14,603 nucleotides of DNA from Candidatus Wallbacteria bacterium (GTDB lineage: Bacteria > Muiribacteriota > UBA6191 > JACPRK01), in the NCBI GenBank assembly GCA_016199905.1, contig JACQFU010000141.1, positions 1 to 14,603 on the forward strand, read 5' to 3'. The notes beneath the pieces were generated by a model. That model did no database searches. It had not been told where the DNA came from and saw only the letters and a program-made list of their open reading frames with translations. Numbering within the stretch: the stretch's first letter is position 1; each line of letters opens with the position of its first letter. This document shows, piece after piece, positions 6,388-14,382 of this stretch. Made by a program: the position numbers and the translations under genes.

Positions 6388-9300
6388 CTACTGCACGCCC
6401 AGCTTTGCGGCCGACGACGGAACCGTGCTGCCCTGCTTGGTGGCGATCACGACCGTGGTGCCGCCGGACGCATAGCCGGCCGGAACGACGAACCGCACGC
6501 TGCTGAAGCCGTTGGTGCTAGCGCTCGGGCTCACGACGGGGACCGTCGTCGTCGGGACGCTGGCGCTGTCGGAGATGAGCGATACCTGCAGGCTCGAGTC
6601 GACCGGCCCCAGGTTGAACCCCCGCGCGTCGACCGTCCCGCCGTGCACGACCGTCTTCGGCAGCAGCGAAGTGATGACGGGCTTGCCGAAGTTCGGCTTC
6701 TCGAAGAAGGCGACGTCACGGCAGCCGTCCACGAGCCCAGCAGTGCCGAGGACCTCGAACGTCGTCGCCTTGAGAAGCTTCACTGCGCCGCTTCCCGAGG
6801 AATCGCCGACCACCAGCAGCGAACTGTCGCGGCTGACGTCCAGGCCCGCCACGGGGCCGTTTGCCAACACCGAGGTTTGCGCGGCCGCCAAGGTCTGCAG
6901 GTCCACTCGCACCACGTGTCCCGCCGTCGCCTCGCCTGCGTAGGCGTTCTTCTTGTCGGGAGAGATCTGCACGTCGCCGGCCACGATGCCGCCCAGCGTC
7001 ACGATGGTGGTGGTCGTCATCGCATAGGCCGGATTGCCCAGAGAATCTTTGGCCGTTGCTGTCGGCGCTGCGACGAGCAGGCGCGAGGAGGCCCGGTCGG
7101 GAACCGCCAGCAACTGCCCGTCGGAGGAGACGTGGAAGTAGCCCGGCGTGGTGATGCTCACCGGCTGCGCCGCGTTGACGCGAGGCGTCTGATCCAGACC
7201 GAACACCGAGGTGAACAAGCCCCCGTTCTTGTCGAAGGAGAACCCCGTCTTGCCATCGGCGAGCACGGCAATGCCGGAGGGAGCTCCCACGGGATCGTTG
7301 GGCTTCTCCACACCCATCGAAAACGGAGTGTCCTGGTTGTCGCGGGACTTGTAGTTGAAGCCCGGGTCCAGGCGGAGGCGGCGCAGCGAACGCGTGCCAC
7401 CCAGTCGGTTGGAGAGCAAGACGGTGATGGCGTCGGCGCTCACGGAGAGGTCGTCGATCTGGTCGCCGGCGGCCTCCGTGGCGACGGCCGTCAGGCCCAC
7501 GGAGTCGAGGTCGTAGCGGAACACTCCACCCAGCGCGCCTCCGGTTCCTGCGGCCGTGAAGAGGGCGAACTTGAGAGTGTCGCTGATCTCCACGATATCG
7601 AGCCTGGAGGCCTTCAACGCCGCCGACGGCAGATCGAACTTGGCCAGCACGGGAGATGCGGCCGCCAGGTCGACGACCGAAAGCGAGGAGTTCCCAAGCA
7701 CCAAGATGTAGGGTTGGGGAAGCACCTGGATGGTGGCCAGGGCGAAGGCCTTGCAGCCTCCGGCGCCCGTCACTTCTCCGAACGCCCGGTGGTTCCCGAT
7801 GATCGAGTAGGTGTGGCTGGCGGTCACGCTCGTCTGGTTGGTGCCGTTGATCGAAAAGGTCTCCGGATCGCCGTTCTTGTCGCTGAAGTCGATGGAGAAG
7901 TCAAAAGGTCCTTTGACTTGGGTGGCGTCTCCGGCGATTTCCAGGTGGAAGTCGACGGTGAGGGGTTGGAAGCCGACCGAGGGCGTGACGGCCAGGCGAC
8001 TGAAGCAGCCCGTTCGCACGATGGCCGGCGCCGAGTAGGTCTCGATGCTGGTGCTGTTGGCGCAGTTGGTTGCCCTCACCACCAGATAGACGGTGTCGCC
8101 GTTGGCGAGAAGGTTGGCCTGGTCGAAGCTGCCCTGGATGTTGGCGCCGGCCTGCTGCCAGCCGCCGGGGGAGCGGTCGGGGATGGCGCGGATCGGCTGG
8201 GTGGTGGAGATGCCCCACTCGAAGGAGAGCGGCATCGTCGACTCCTCGTTGTCGATGAAGGTGTTGTCCCAGCGACCCTCGAAGTGGTTCGGGTCGGTGA
8301 CGACGCCATTGTTGGCGTTGGTGATGACGGGGCGCTTGATGAAGCAAGGGGGCGTGCTGTCGACCTGGACGGTCACGGTGCTGGCGCGGGTGGAGATGTT
8401 CCCCGCGACGTCCTTGGCCTTCACGGAGAGCGTCAGCGTATTGCCGTGCTGCGCCGAGATGTCCTTGATCAGGTTTCCGCAGATGACGGCGGTCTTCTTG
8501 CCTCCGATCGAGAGGTTGTTGATTTCGGAGGCGCGGAAGTCTTGGACTTCGGCCAGGGTCTGCGATCCCGAGCCGGCGATGGGAGACTGCGACTTCAGCA
8601 CGTAGGAGTAGGAACTCAGACCCGAACCGTTGGTGGTGTCCGTGGCGTAGGGCCAGCGCGCGGAGAAGCCATCGAGGCCGCTGATGACGTGGTTCACGTT
8701 GGCGCAGAGCAAGGGAGCTTCGACGATCACCGGCCCCACGTCCGGCGGGGTCGCGTCGAGGGCGAAGGCGTTCTGCAAGCAGTTGCTGCCGGGGTTTCTT
8801 GGCTGGGAAGCCGTCTTGTTCACGATCGGCGGGTTGGCGCTGTTGGCCGCCTGAACGGCGAGGTAGTAGCGCTTTCCCTCCTGCAGTGTCGTGGTCATCT
8901 CGCCCTTGTCGACGCTGACCACGTAGGTCTCCGCAGTGTCGTTCCGAGGTGTGACCCAACCGTCCTTGCCGGTCGTGAGGGCGTCCGGCACGGATCGCGT
9001 CGTCCACGAAGTGGTGGGCGATCCGAGCGCCGACGGAGGCAGGGGAGGGGGGGAGGTGGAGATCGCGACCTTGTAGTGGACGGGCGGCGTTTCGGCCTCG
9101 AAGGAGGTCCAGGTCACGGTGACGTTTCGCGGGTCGGTGACGTACCAATTGTTGACGCCCTGCGCCTTGCTGTCGTTGGTCTCGCAGCGCACGGGATGGG
9201 CGGTCAGGTAGGGATTGCTGGGATTGAGGCTGACGACCGCCGTCTCGGGCGGAGTCTCGTCGGCGGCAATGAGGATCTGCAGCTTCTTCACGTCGGAGGC

Positions 9301-10719
9301 GCCTGCCGTGTCCTGGGCTTTTGCCGTGAAGGAGACGTCGGCCCCGCTGGTGTACACCGTGAAGGTCCTCGAAACCGTGCCGCCGGTGCTCGACGCGGTA
9401 GGCTCGGGGCCGCCGTCTCTGGTGAGAGTCAAAAGACTCAGATTGTCCTCGGCATCCTTTGCTTCCACCGTCACCAGCACGGAGGTCCGATAGCCCGTCT
9501 CGGGGCTGCTGCCGCGGATGATGGCCGTGCGGTCGGCCCGGAAGCTGGTGATGGTCGGAGCATGATTGGTGACCACGATAGGAAGCGCGAGTTTCAGCGT
9601 GGTCGGCGTGGGGGTCTTCTCGTCGATGGCCTTCAACGTGACGTCGGAGATCGGGCCCGTCGTCGAGAGCGTGAAGCCGCCCGCGGGCTCGTAGCCGGCG
9701 TTGGTGACCTGGAACCTGTTGGGCATCTGGGAGGCCGTCTTGCCCTGTGGCGGCCAAGCCGTGAAGGGTGTGCCGGGGACCCCGGGCACGTCCAGGATCA
9801 CCTGCGTCAAGTTGCTGTCCGCGTCGAAGACCTCGAAGTGGAACTTCAGCCGAGGGTTCTTGTTGCCCAGCGGGGGCTCGTAGGTCGTCGGCTCGAAGCG
9901 CGTGATGACGGGCGCCACGGTCTTCGGCTTGAACGAGCCCGCCTGGTTCGACGGCTTGCTCTCGATCGCGGCCGACTTGATGTCGGAGTAAAAGGCCTTC
10001 ACGACGTAGAGCGTGCTGCCGGCGTTGGTCATGTCGACCTGAAAAGAAGTCGTCGACGCCGAGGCGATCGTCCCACTCGGAGCCAAAACATCTTTTCCGG
10101 ACGGGTCGCGGACATAGACCTTGTACCCGGCCAGCTGGCTGCCTGGATCGAGCGGCGTTCCGTCCTCGAAGGTCCGAGGAGCCTGCCACCGGATCTGCTG
10201 GCGGCCCAGGTCGAAGGTGAGCTGCGTGGGCGGTGACGGCGGCGTGTAGACCTTGTCGCGCTGGGTCTCCGGATTGTCGACCTCCTTGCCCCCGGAGAAC
10301 GCGCCCGCGAGGGTGTCGACCGTGGGCGTGCGGAACGGATATCGAACGTCGTCGCCGTTGCCCTTGTCGTCCTGCCCGTTTGGCCCCCAGGAGTAAACGT
10401 ATCCTCGGGAGGTGTCGACCGAGAAGGCGCCGCCCCAGGGGTCCGTCCCGACGTTGTCGATGTACTTCCCGACCAGCGGGCCCAGGCTGTCGTAGGGATA
10501 GGTGCGCCGGTGTTCCAGCTCCCAGCGCTTGATGGAATCGGCGAACGTTGCGAGCCTGGCGCGGGCCGAGTCCTCGCGGGCGCGCGTGGCGTCCTCCTCG
10601 TAGAAGCTGATCGTGATGCCGACGAGCAGCGAGAGGATGACCATGCCCAAGATCACCTCGACGAAACTGAAGGCGAGGGGAGCGCGACTCGATTCAGGCC
10701 GTTCGGGGGGCATGGACAT
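6388..10719 (-). CDS. Giant GspG-type pseudopilin fused to FN3/Ig, PKD, propeller and TIG-like domains
   Basis: About 1443 aa from ATG 10719. The N-terminus carries a type III (prepilin) signal: a short leader, then LAFSFVEVILGMVILSLL with cleavage expected after Ala16, +1 Phe and the key Glu at +5. Residues 70-125 keep GspG features, TYPYDSLGPL, TDPWGGAF and YSWGPNGQDD, the last being the Ca-binding-type end of major pseudopilins. Ordinary GspG stops near 150 aa; this protein continues. About 160-265 is an FN3 domain. Several Ig/FN3-like domains with (D)xTPP linkers run to about 900. A PKD-like domain lies at about 903-1000, a beta-propeller-like region with surface-exposed repeats at about 1002-1340, and a TIG/IPT-like domain at about 1346-1443. 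It is probably anchored in or assembled at the inner membrane, with domains in the periplasm or outside. The upstream TTG at 10800 is rejected as start because a -35 element covers it. Domain boundaries are by eye. Confidence 0.85.
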   Translation of the reverse strand: MSMPPERPESSRAPLAFSFVEVILGMVILSLLVGITISFYEEDATRAREDSARARLATFADSIKRWELEHRRTYPYDSLGPLVGKYIDNVGTDPWGGAFSVDTSRGYVYSWGPNGQDDKGNGDDVRYPFRTPTVDTLAGAFSGGKEVDNPETQRDKVYTPPSPPTQLTFDLGRQQIRWQAPRTFEDGTPLDPGSQLAGYKVYVRDPSGKDVLAPSGTIASASTTSFQVDMTNAGSTLYVVKAFYSDIKSAAIESKPSNQAGSFKPKTVAPVITRFEPTTYEPPLGNKNPRLKFHFEVFDADSNLTQVILDVPGVPGTPFTAWPPQGKTASQMPNRFQVTNAGYEPAGGFTLSTTGPISDVTLKAIDEKTPTPTTLKLALPIVVTNHAPTITSFRADRTAIIRGSSPETGYRTSVLVTVEAKDAEDNLSLLTLTRDGGPEPTASSTGGTVSRTFTVYTSGADVSFTAKAQDTAGASDVKKLQILIAADETPPETAVVSLNPSNPYLTAHPVRCETNDSKAQGVNNWYVTDPRNVTVTWTSFEAETPPVHYKVAISTSPPPLPPSALGSPTTSWTTRSVPDALTTGKDGWVTPRNDTAETYVVSVDKGEMTTTLQEGKRYYLAVQAANSANPPIVNKTASQPRNPGSNCLQNAFALDATPPDVGPVIVEAPLLCANVNHVISGLDGFSARWPYATDTTNGSGLSSYSYVLKSQSPIAGSGSQTLAEVQDFRASEINNLSIGGKKTAVICGNLIKDISAQHGNTLTLSVKAKDVAGNISTRASTVTVQVDSTPPCFIKRPVITNANNGVVTDPNHFEGRWDNTFIDNEESTMPLSFEWGISTTQPIRAIPDRSPGGWQQAGANIQGSFDQANLLANGDTVYLVVRATNCANSTSIETYSAPAIVRTGCFSRLAVTPSVGFQPLTVDFHLEIAGDATQVKGPFDFSIDFSDKNGDPETFSINGTNQTSVTASHTYSIIGNHRAFGEVTGAGGCKAFALATIQVLPQPYILVLGNSSLSVVDLAAASPVLAKFDLPSAALKASRLDIVEISDTLKFALFTAAGTGGALGGVFRYDLDSVGLTAVATEAAGDQIDDLSVSADAITVLLSNRLGGTRSLRRLRLDPGFNYKSRDNQDTPFSMGVEKPNDPVGAPSGIAVLADGKTGFSFDKNGGLFTSVFGLDQTPRVNAAQPVSITTPGYFHVSSDGQLLAVPDRASSRLLVAAPTATAKDSLGNPAYAMTTTTIVTLGGIVAGDVQISPDKKNAYAGEATAGHVVRVDLQTLAAAQTSVLANGPVAGLDVSRDSSLLVVGDSSGSGAVKLLKATTFEVLGTAGLVDGCRDVAFFEKPNFGKPVITSLLPKTVVHGGTVDARGFNLGPVDSSLQVSLISDSASVPTTTVPVVSPSASTNGFSSVRFVVPAGYASGGTTVVIATKQGSTVPSSAAKLGVQ

Positions 10720-10771
10720 GTGGGCCGGACGACAGGGCAGGATCGAAAAGGGGGCTGGAGCCCCGATGATG

Positions 10772-10800
10772 TGGTTAACGCGCGGGGAGAAGCATGTCAA
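10772..10800 (-). promoter_or_regulatory. Candidate sigma-70 promoter of the pseudopilin-fusion gene
   Basis: On the minus strand there is a perfect TTGACA (10795-10800), a 17-base spacer, then a poor -10, TAACCA (10772-10777). Transcription from here would leave a leader of about 45-50 bases before ATG 10719, supporting that start. The weak -10 hints at activator need. Confidence 0.4.
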
Positions 10801-10886
10801 GCGAGCCTGGAGAGGGCCGGGTCAACAGGGGGCGGAGCGGAAGAGATGGGGCGACTGGATACTGGAGATTTGAAACCGAGCGATCC

Positions 10887-10950
10887 CTGACTGAGCAACA
10901 GAAGACAATTGCAGACATCGGAGATCGTCTGTCTACTGTCGTTCAGTCAG
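10887..10950. repeat. Imperfect 21-bp inverted repeat between the patatin and pseudopilin-fusion genes
   Basis: Arms 10887-10907 and 10930-10950 are complementary at 18 of 21 positions, starting with a perfect CTGACTGA/TCAGTCAG, and enclose a 22-base centre. It lies about 77 bases after the patatin stop in the direction of transcription. No T-run follows, so it is not a standard intrinsic terminator. It may be a transcript-end hairpin, an operator or a remnant repeat. Confidence 0.55.
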
Positions 10951-11026
10951 ATATCTGCAGACTTCCGTCTCAAATTTCGAATCTCGAATCGTTTCACACT
11001 CCCCCTCCCCCCCGCGCGTCCTCCTG

Positions 11027-12016
11027 CTACTTCGCAGCGGCTTCAGCCGGCGCCGACACCGGCCGCGCCTCCACCAGCGCCCGGATCTGGCCCATTGCTC
11101 GCCTGGCGGCCGCGTATCCCCGGTCGGCCAACTCCGGCTCCAGCGAGACGAAGCTGTAGTCCTCCACCTGCGGATCGTAGATGACGCTGTGTGCCAGTTC
11201 GAGGCTGGACGAGATCTGGTGGATGACCGCGATCTGCAGGAAGTTGGAGAAGACGCGCGCGGCGTCGTGGGCTTTCGGAAAGTAGGGGCAATAGCCCACG
11301 TAGACGGCCAGGATGCGATCGCAACCGGCGCGCAGCAGGGCCTTCACGGGCACTTGCTCGCGCAAGCCGCCGTCGTTGAGCCGCCGCTCGCGGACGCCGT
11401 CGAACACCCGAACGCTCGGGAACAAGCCAGGCACCGCCGAGCTGGCCCGCGCTGCGATTCCAAGGTCTTCGAATTCCAGCACGGTCTCGCCGGCCGGCAT
11501 CGTCCAGCACTGCTCGGGTCGCGGATCCACGGGCGGTCTCGACAACAGATCGGCGGCCATTCGAGCGCTGGCGAAGAGAATGCGCTCGCCGGTCTCGATG
11601 TCGGTCGCGGTCAGGATGAGAGGCTCCACCTGGCTGAAGCGCTTTCCGCCTCCGTAGTTGTTGACGAGGTACTCGAGCTTCTGCGAGGCGAGCAGGCCGG
11701 CGTCGTAGCGAGGGGCAAAGCGCTTGGCGACCATGCCCCACACCTGGCCGCAGAGGTTCGTGAAGGACTTGCGGATGCCGACAATGTCCCGCAGGATGCT
11801 GGTCTTCTTCACGACGTCCAGCATCTCGGCGGTTGGCAATCCGGTGCGATAGAGGCTTCCGATGATCGCTCCGGCGCTGGTTCCCGCGACGATGTCGGGG
11901 ACAATGCCCTCCTCCTCGAGCGCCCGCAGGACGCCGATGTGGAAGACGCCCCGGGTGCCGCCGCCTCCGAGAGCCAGGCCGAACTTGCCGCTGGTGCCTC
12001 CGATGCCGCTGCCCAT
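11027..12016 (-). CDS. Patatin-like phospholipase
   Basis: The product is 329 aa. The oxyanion loop GGGGTRG is at 17-23, the nucleophile elbow GTSAG at 45-49 (Ser47), and the catalytic Asp in DGG at 215-217. Together these give the Ser-Asp dyad of patatin/RssA-type acyl hydrolases acting on membrane lipids. There is no signal peptide or transmembrane segment, so it is a cytoplasmic or peripheral enzyme like bacterial RssA. Family members of this length usually lack further domains; the C-terminal Ala-rich tail is unremarkable. It starts 10 bp after the stop of the cystathionine gamma-lyase gene on the same strand and is probably the last gene of that operon. No strong Shine-Dalgarno is visible, so translation may rely on coupling. 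Its link to sulfur metabolism is unclear. Confidence 0.92.
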   Translation of the reverse strand: MGSGIGGTSGKFGLALGGGGTRGVFHIGVLRALEEEGIVPDIVAGTSAGAIIGSLYRTGLPTAEMLDVVKKTSILRDIVGIRKSFTNLCGQVWGMVAKRFAPRYDAGLLASQKLEYLVNNYGGGKRFSQVEPLILTATDIETGERILFASARMAADLLSRPPVDPRPEQCWTMPAGETVLEFEDLGIAARASSAVPGLFPSVRVFDGVRERRLNDGGLREQVPVKALLRAGCDRILAVYVGYCPYFPKAHDAARVFSNFLQIAVIHQISSSLELAHSVIYDPQVEDYSFVSLEPELADRGYAAARRAMGQIRALVEARPVSAPAEAAAK

Positions 12017-12026
12017 CAGTGGCAGT

Positions 12027-13274
12027 CTAGCACCGGGTAAACGCCTGAGCCAGGTCCGCCAGCAAGTCTGCCTCGTCCTCGATACCCACGCTGATACGGA
12101 TCAGGTTGTCCGTGATGCCGAGGGCCTCGCGCTGGGGCTTGGGCACAGAGGCGTGAGTCATCAGCGAGGGGATCGAGATCAGCGTTTCGACAGCGCCCAA
12201 GCTTTCGGCCAGCGAGCAGACTCGTGTCGACTCGACGAAGCGCTTGGCCTCGCGCTGGCCTCCGTCCAGCTCGAACGACAGCAACCCGCCCGGACCCGAG
12301 GACTGCCGGCGAGCCAGCTCGAACTGCGGATGGCTCTCCAGCGCCGGGAAGAGGACGCGCTTCACTTTCGCGTGCTTCTCCAGATAGCGGGCGATGGCCG
12401 TCGCATTCTTTGCGTGCTCTCGCATTCGAACGGCGAGCGTCTTCAACCCGCGCAGCAGCAGCCAGCTATCGAAGGGCGACAAGATCGCGCCGATCGACAT
12501 CTGCAGGAAGTGGAGCCGATCGGCATCCTCGGCGGTCTTCGTGACGGCCAGGCCGCCGACCACGTCACTGTGGCCGCCGATGTACTTGGTCGCCGAGTGG
12601 ATGACGTAGTCGGCGCCCTGCTCGAGCGGGCGCTGAAAGTACGGAGTCAGGAAGGTGTTGTCGACGGCGACCTTGGCGCCGCGGGCGTGGGCCAACCTGG
12701 AAAGCGCGGCGATGTCGGCCAGCTCCATCATCGGGTTGGTCGGCGTCTCCAGGAAGAGCAGCTTGGTCTGAGGAGTGAACGCCTTCTCAACGATCTGGGG
12801 ATCGCGAGCGTCGACGAAACTGAAGTGGAAACCGTGGCGCTTGCTGACACGCTCGAAGAGGCGAAAAGTCCCTCCGTAAACATTTCGCGAAACGACGACG
12901 TGGGCGCCCGCGTCGTAGTCGAGCAGCAGTGTGGTGATGGCCGCCATACCGCTCCCGAACGCGAAGGCCGAGTGGCCGCCCTCCAACGACGCCACGTTCT
13001 TCTCGAGCGCGGTGCGCGTCGGATTGCCTCCGCGGGAGTAGTCGTAGCCCTTGGTGACGCCGACCTCCTCCTGGACGTAGGTGGAGGTGAGGTAGACGGG
13101 TGTGACGATGGCGCCCGTGGCCGGGTCGGGGTGCTGCCCGGCGTGAATGGCGCGCGTGCTGAAGCCGTCCTGGAATTCGGCCTTGGCTGCTTGCGCCGGC
13201 GGCGCTTTGATTTCACCGCCGCCGCAGGCCTCGCGCCCGCTGGACTGCCGGTGCTTGTTGTTTTTCTGGGTCAC
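12027..13274 (-). CDS. Cystathionine gamma-lyase/gamma-synthase family PLP enzyme
   Basis: The product is 415 aa and belongs to the Cys/Met-metabolism PLP family. Visible marks are YSRGGNPTR (79-87), FGSGMAAI (106-113), ETPTNP (176-181), VDNTF (204-208) and SATKYIGGHSDVVGG with the PLP lysine at 230. It would cleave cystathionine to cysteine or run the forward gamma-replacement; family sequence alone does not separate these. The neighbouring cystathionine beta-synthase favours gamma-lyase (reverse transsulfuration, MccB-like). The start is GTG, three bases after the upstream stop, with an excellent AGGGAGGTG Shine-Dalgarno inside the end of that gene. The first 35 or so residues are a polar, Ala-rich lead not usual in the family; a later start would be possible, but none has a better site. 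Confidence 0.92.
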   Translation of the reverse strand: MTQKNNKHRQSSGREACGGGEIKAPPAQAAKAEFQDGFSTRAIHAGQHPDPATGAIVTPVYLTSTYVQEEVGVTKGYDYSRGGNPTRTALEKNVASLEGGHSAFAFGSGMAAITTLLLDYDAGAHVVVSRNVYGGTFRLFERVSKRHGFHFSFVDARDPQIVEKAFTPQTKLLFLETPTNPMMELADIAALSRLAHARGAKVAVDNTFLTPYFQRPLEQGADYVIHSATKYIGGHSDVVGGLAVTKTAEDADRLHFLQMSIGAILSPFDSWLLLRGLKTLAVRMREHAKNATAIARYLEKHAKVKRVLFPALESHPQFELARRQSSGPGGLLSFELDGGQREAKRFVESTRVCSLAESLGAVETLISIPSLMTHASVPKPQREALGITDNLIRISVGIEDEADLLADLAQAFTRC

Positions 13275-13277
13275 GGC

Positions 13278-14204
13278 TCACACCTCCCTCTTCAGGAGGT
13301 TCTTGGACATGTAACGCTCCGCCGGGTCGGGGAAGACGGCTACGACGCGTTGTCCGGGCTTGAAGCGCTGCGCCACGTCGATGGCCGCGTGGGCCACGGC
13401 GCCGGCGCTTCCGCCGACGAGCAGGCCTTCCTCCCTTGCAAGCTTTTTCAGCATGGCCAGCGCCTGGCGATCGGTCACGGTGAGGACGCCGTCGCTCAAT
13501 TCCAGGTCGAGGGTGGCTGGGAAGAAACTCCCGCCGATGCCTTCGATGATGTGCTTGCCGGGCTGTCCGCCGCCGTAGATGGAGCCCTGGGATTCCACGA
13601 CGAAGGCTTTGGCCTGGGGCGCCTTTTCCTTGATGAAGCGCGCGATGCCGGTGAAGGTTCCGCCTGTGCCGGCGCCGACGACCACGGCTGCGATGTTGCC
13701 CTCGGTCTGCTCCCAGATCTCGGGCCCCGTGGTGCGGTAGTGGATGTCGGGATTGGAGGGGTTCTTGAATTGCTGGAGGATGACTCCGCCCTCGATGACC
13801 GCGGCCAGTTCCTCGGCTTTCTGGATGGCGCCCTTGATGCCGTCGGCGTCCGGCGTGCGGACGACCTCGGCGCCCAGGGCCTCGATGAGGACCTGTTTCT
13901 CCATGCTGTAGGTGCTGGGCATGACGGCGATGACGCGGTAGCCGAGGTTCACTCCGACCAGTGCGAGGCCGACGCCGGTGTTGCCTGCTGTGGGCTCGAT
14001 GAGCGTGCTCTTTCCAGGCTGGATGCGCCCTTGCACCTCGGCGTCGCGGATCATGCCGAGAGCGGTGCGGTCCTTGAGGCTTCCGCCCGGGTTCATGTAT
14101 TCGAGCTTGGCCCAGACCTCGGCGCCACCCGGCGGCGAGAGGCGGATGAGCCGCTTCATCGGTGTCTTTCCTATGAGGTCCAGAATGGACTCGGCCACGA
14201 GCAT
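13278..14204 (-). CDS. Cystathionine beta-synthase / cysteine synthase, catalytic core only
   Basis: The product is 308 aa, PLP fold type II. Motifs are NPGGSLKDR with the PLP lysine at 44, EPTAGNTGVGLAL (substrate and cofactor loop), GAGTGGTF (phosphate-binding loop) and GGSAGA. The EPTAGNTG form and the partner gene downstream fit an O-acetylserine/serine-dependent cystathionine beta-synthase such as Bacillus MccA; cysteine synthase remains possible. The C-terminal CBS regulatory domain of animal enzymes is absent. The frame is open to 14300, but ATG 14204 is chosen because the protein family begins at LVAESILDLIGKTP and AAGGTGG sits nine bases upstream. It is first in a probable three-gene operon with a candidate promoter at 14244-14273. 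Confidence 0.92.
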   Translation of the reverse strand: MLVAESILDLIGKTPMKRLIRLSPPGGAEVWAKLEYMNPGGSLKDRTALGMIRDAEVQGRIQPGKSTLIEPTAGNTGVGLALVGVNLGYRVIAVMPSTYSMEKQVLIEALGAEVVRTPDADGIKGAIQKAEELAAVIEGGVILQQFKNPSNPDIHYRTTGPEIWEQTEGNIAAVVVGAGTGGTFTGIARFIKEKAPQAKAFVVESQGSIYGGGQPGKHIIEGIGGSFFPATLDLELSDGVLTVTDRQALAMLKKLAREEGLLVGGSAGAVAHAAIDVAQRFKPGQRVVAVFPDPAERYMSKNLLKREV

Positions 14205-14243
14205 GTGCACAAACCACCTTCCACGTGATTGAAGGAGCCCGCG

Positions 14244-14273
14244 ATGATACGACACCCGCGCCGTGGCCCGCAA
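14244..14273 (-). promoter_or_regulatory. Candidate sigma-70 promoter of the transsulfuration operon
   Basis: On the minus strand, TTGCGG (14268-14273), an 18-base spacer and TATCAT (14244-14249, five of six to consensus). The start point would be near 14237, giving a leader of about 33 bases before ATG 14204. Confidence 0.45.
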
Positions 14274-14305
14274 GCAGAAGAAGCGGCTTGGTTCGGACAC
14301 CAGCC

Positions 14306-14334
14306 TTGAATCCAGGCCCGATCCGTGTTATCCT
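14306..14334 (+). promoter_or_regulatory. Candidate sigma-70 promoter of rpsO
   Basis: TTGAAT (14306-14311), a 17-base spacer and TATCCT (14329-14334), about 48 bases before the rpsO ATG. It shares the -10 hexamer with the tRNA-Arg promoter, so TATCCT may be a favoured housekeeping -10 in this genome. Confidence 0.55.
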
Positions 14335-14382
14335 CTGCGAACTCAAGAAATTCGAAGAAGTGACACAGGAGATTCTTCCGTC

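Noticed and set aside
5752..10236. 1494-codon open frame on the plus strand
   Set aside because: It is antisense to the sigma and pseudopilin-fusion genes, which have clear motifs. Its own translation is low-complexity Arg/Gly/Val-rich with no domain. It arises from GC-rich codon bias on the other strand.
10720..10800. Longer N-terminus of the pseudopilin fusion from the TTG at 10800
   Set aside because: It would place a perfect TTGACA box inside the coding region and add 27 residues before a prepilin leader that is already of suitable length from ATG 10719.
11862..14228. 788-codon open frame on the plus strand
   Set aside because: It is antisense to the patatin, gamma-lyase and beta-synthase genes, which carry full catalytic motifs. 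It has no recognisable domain.
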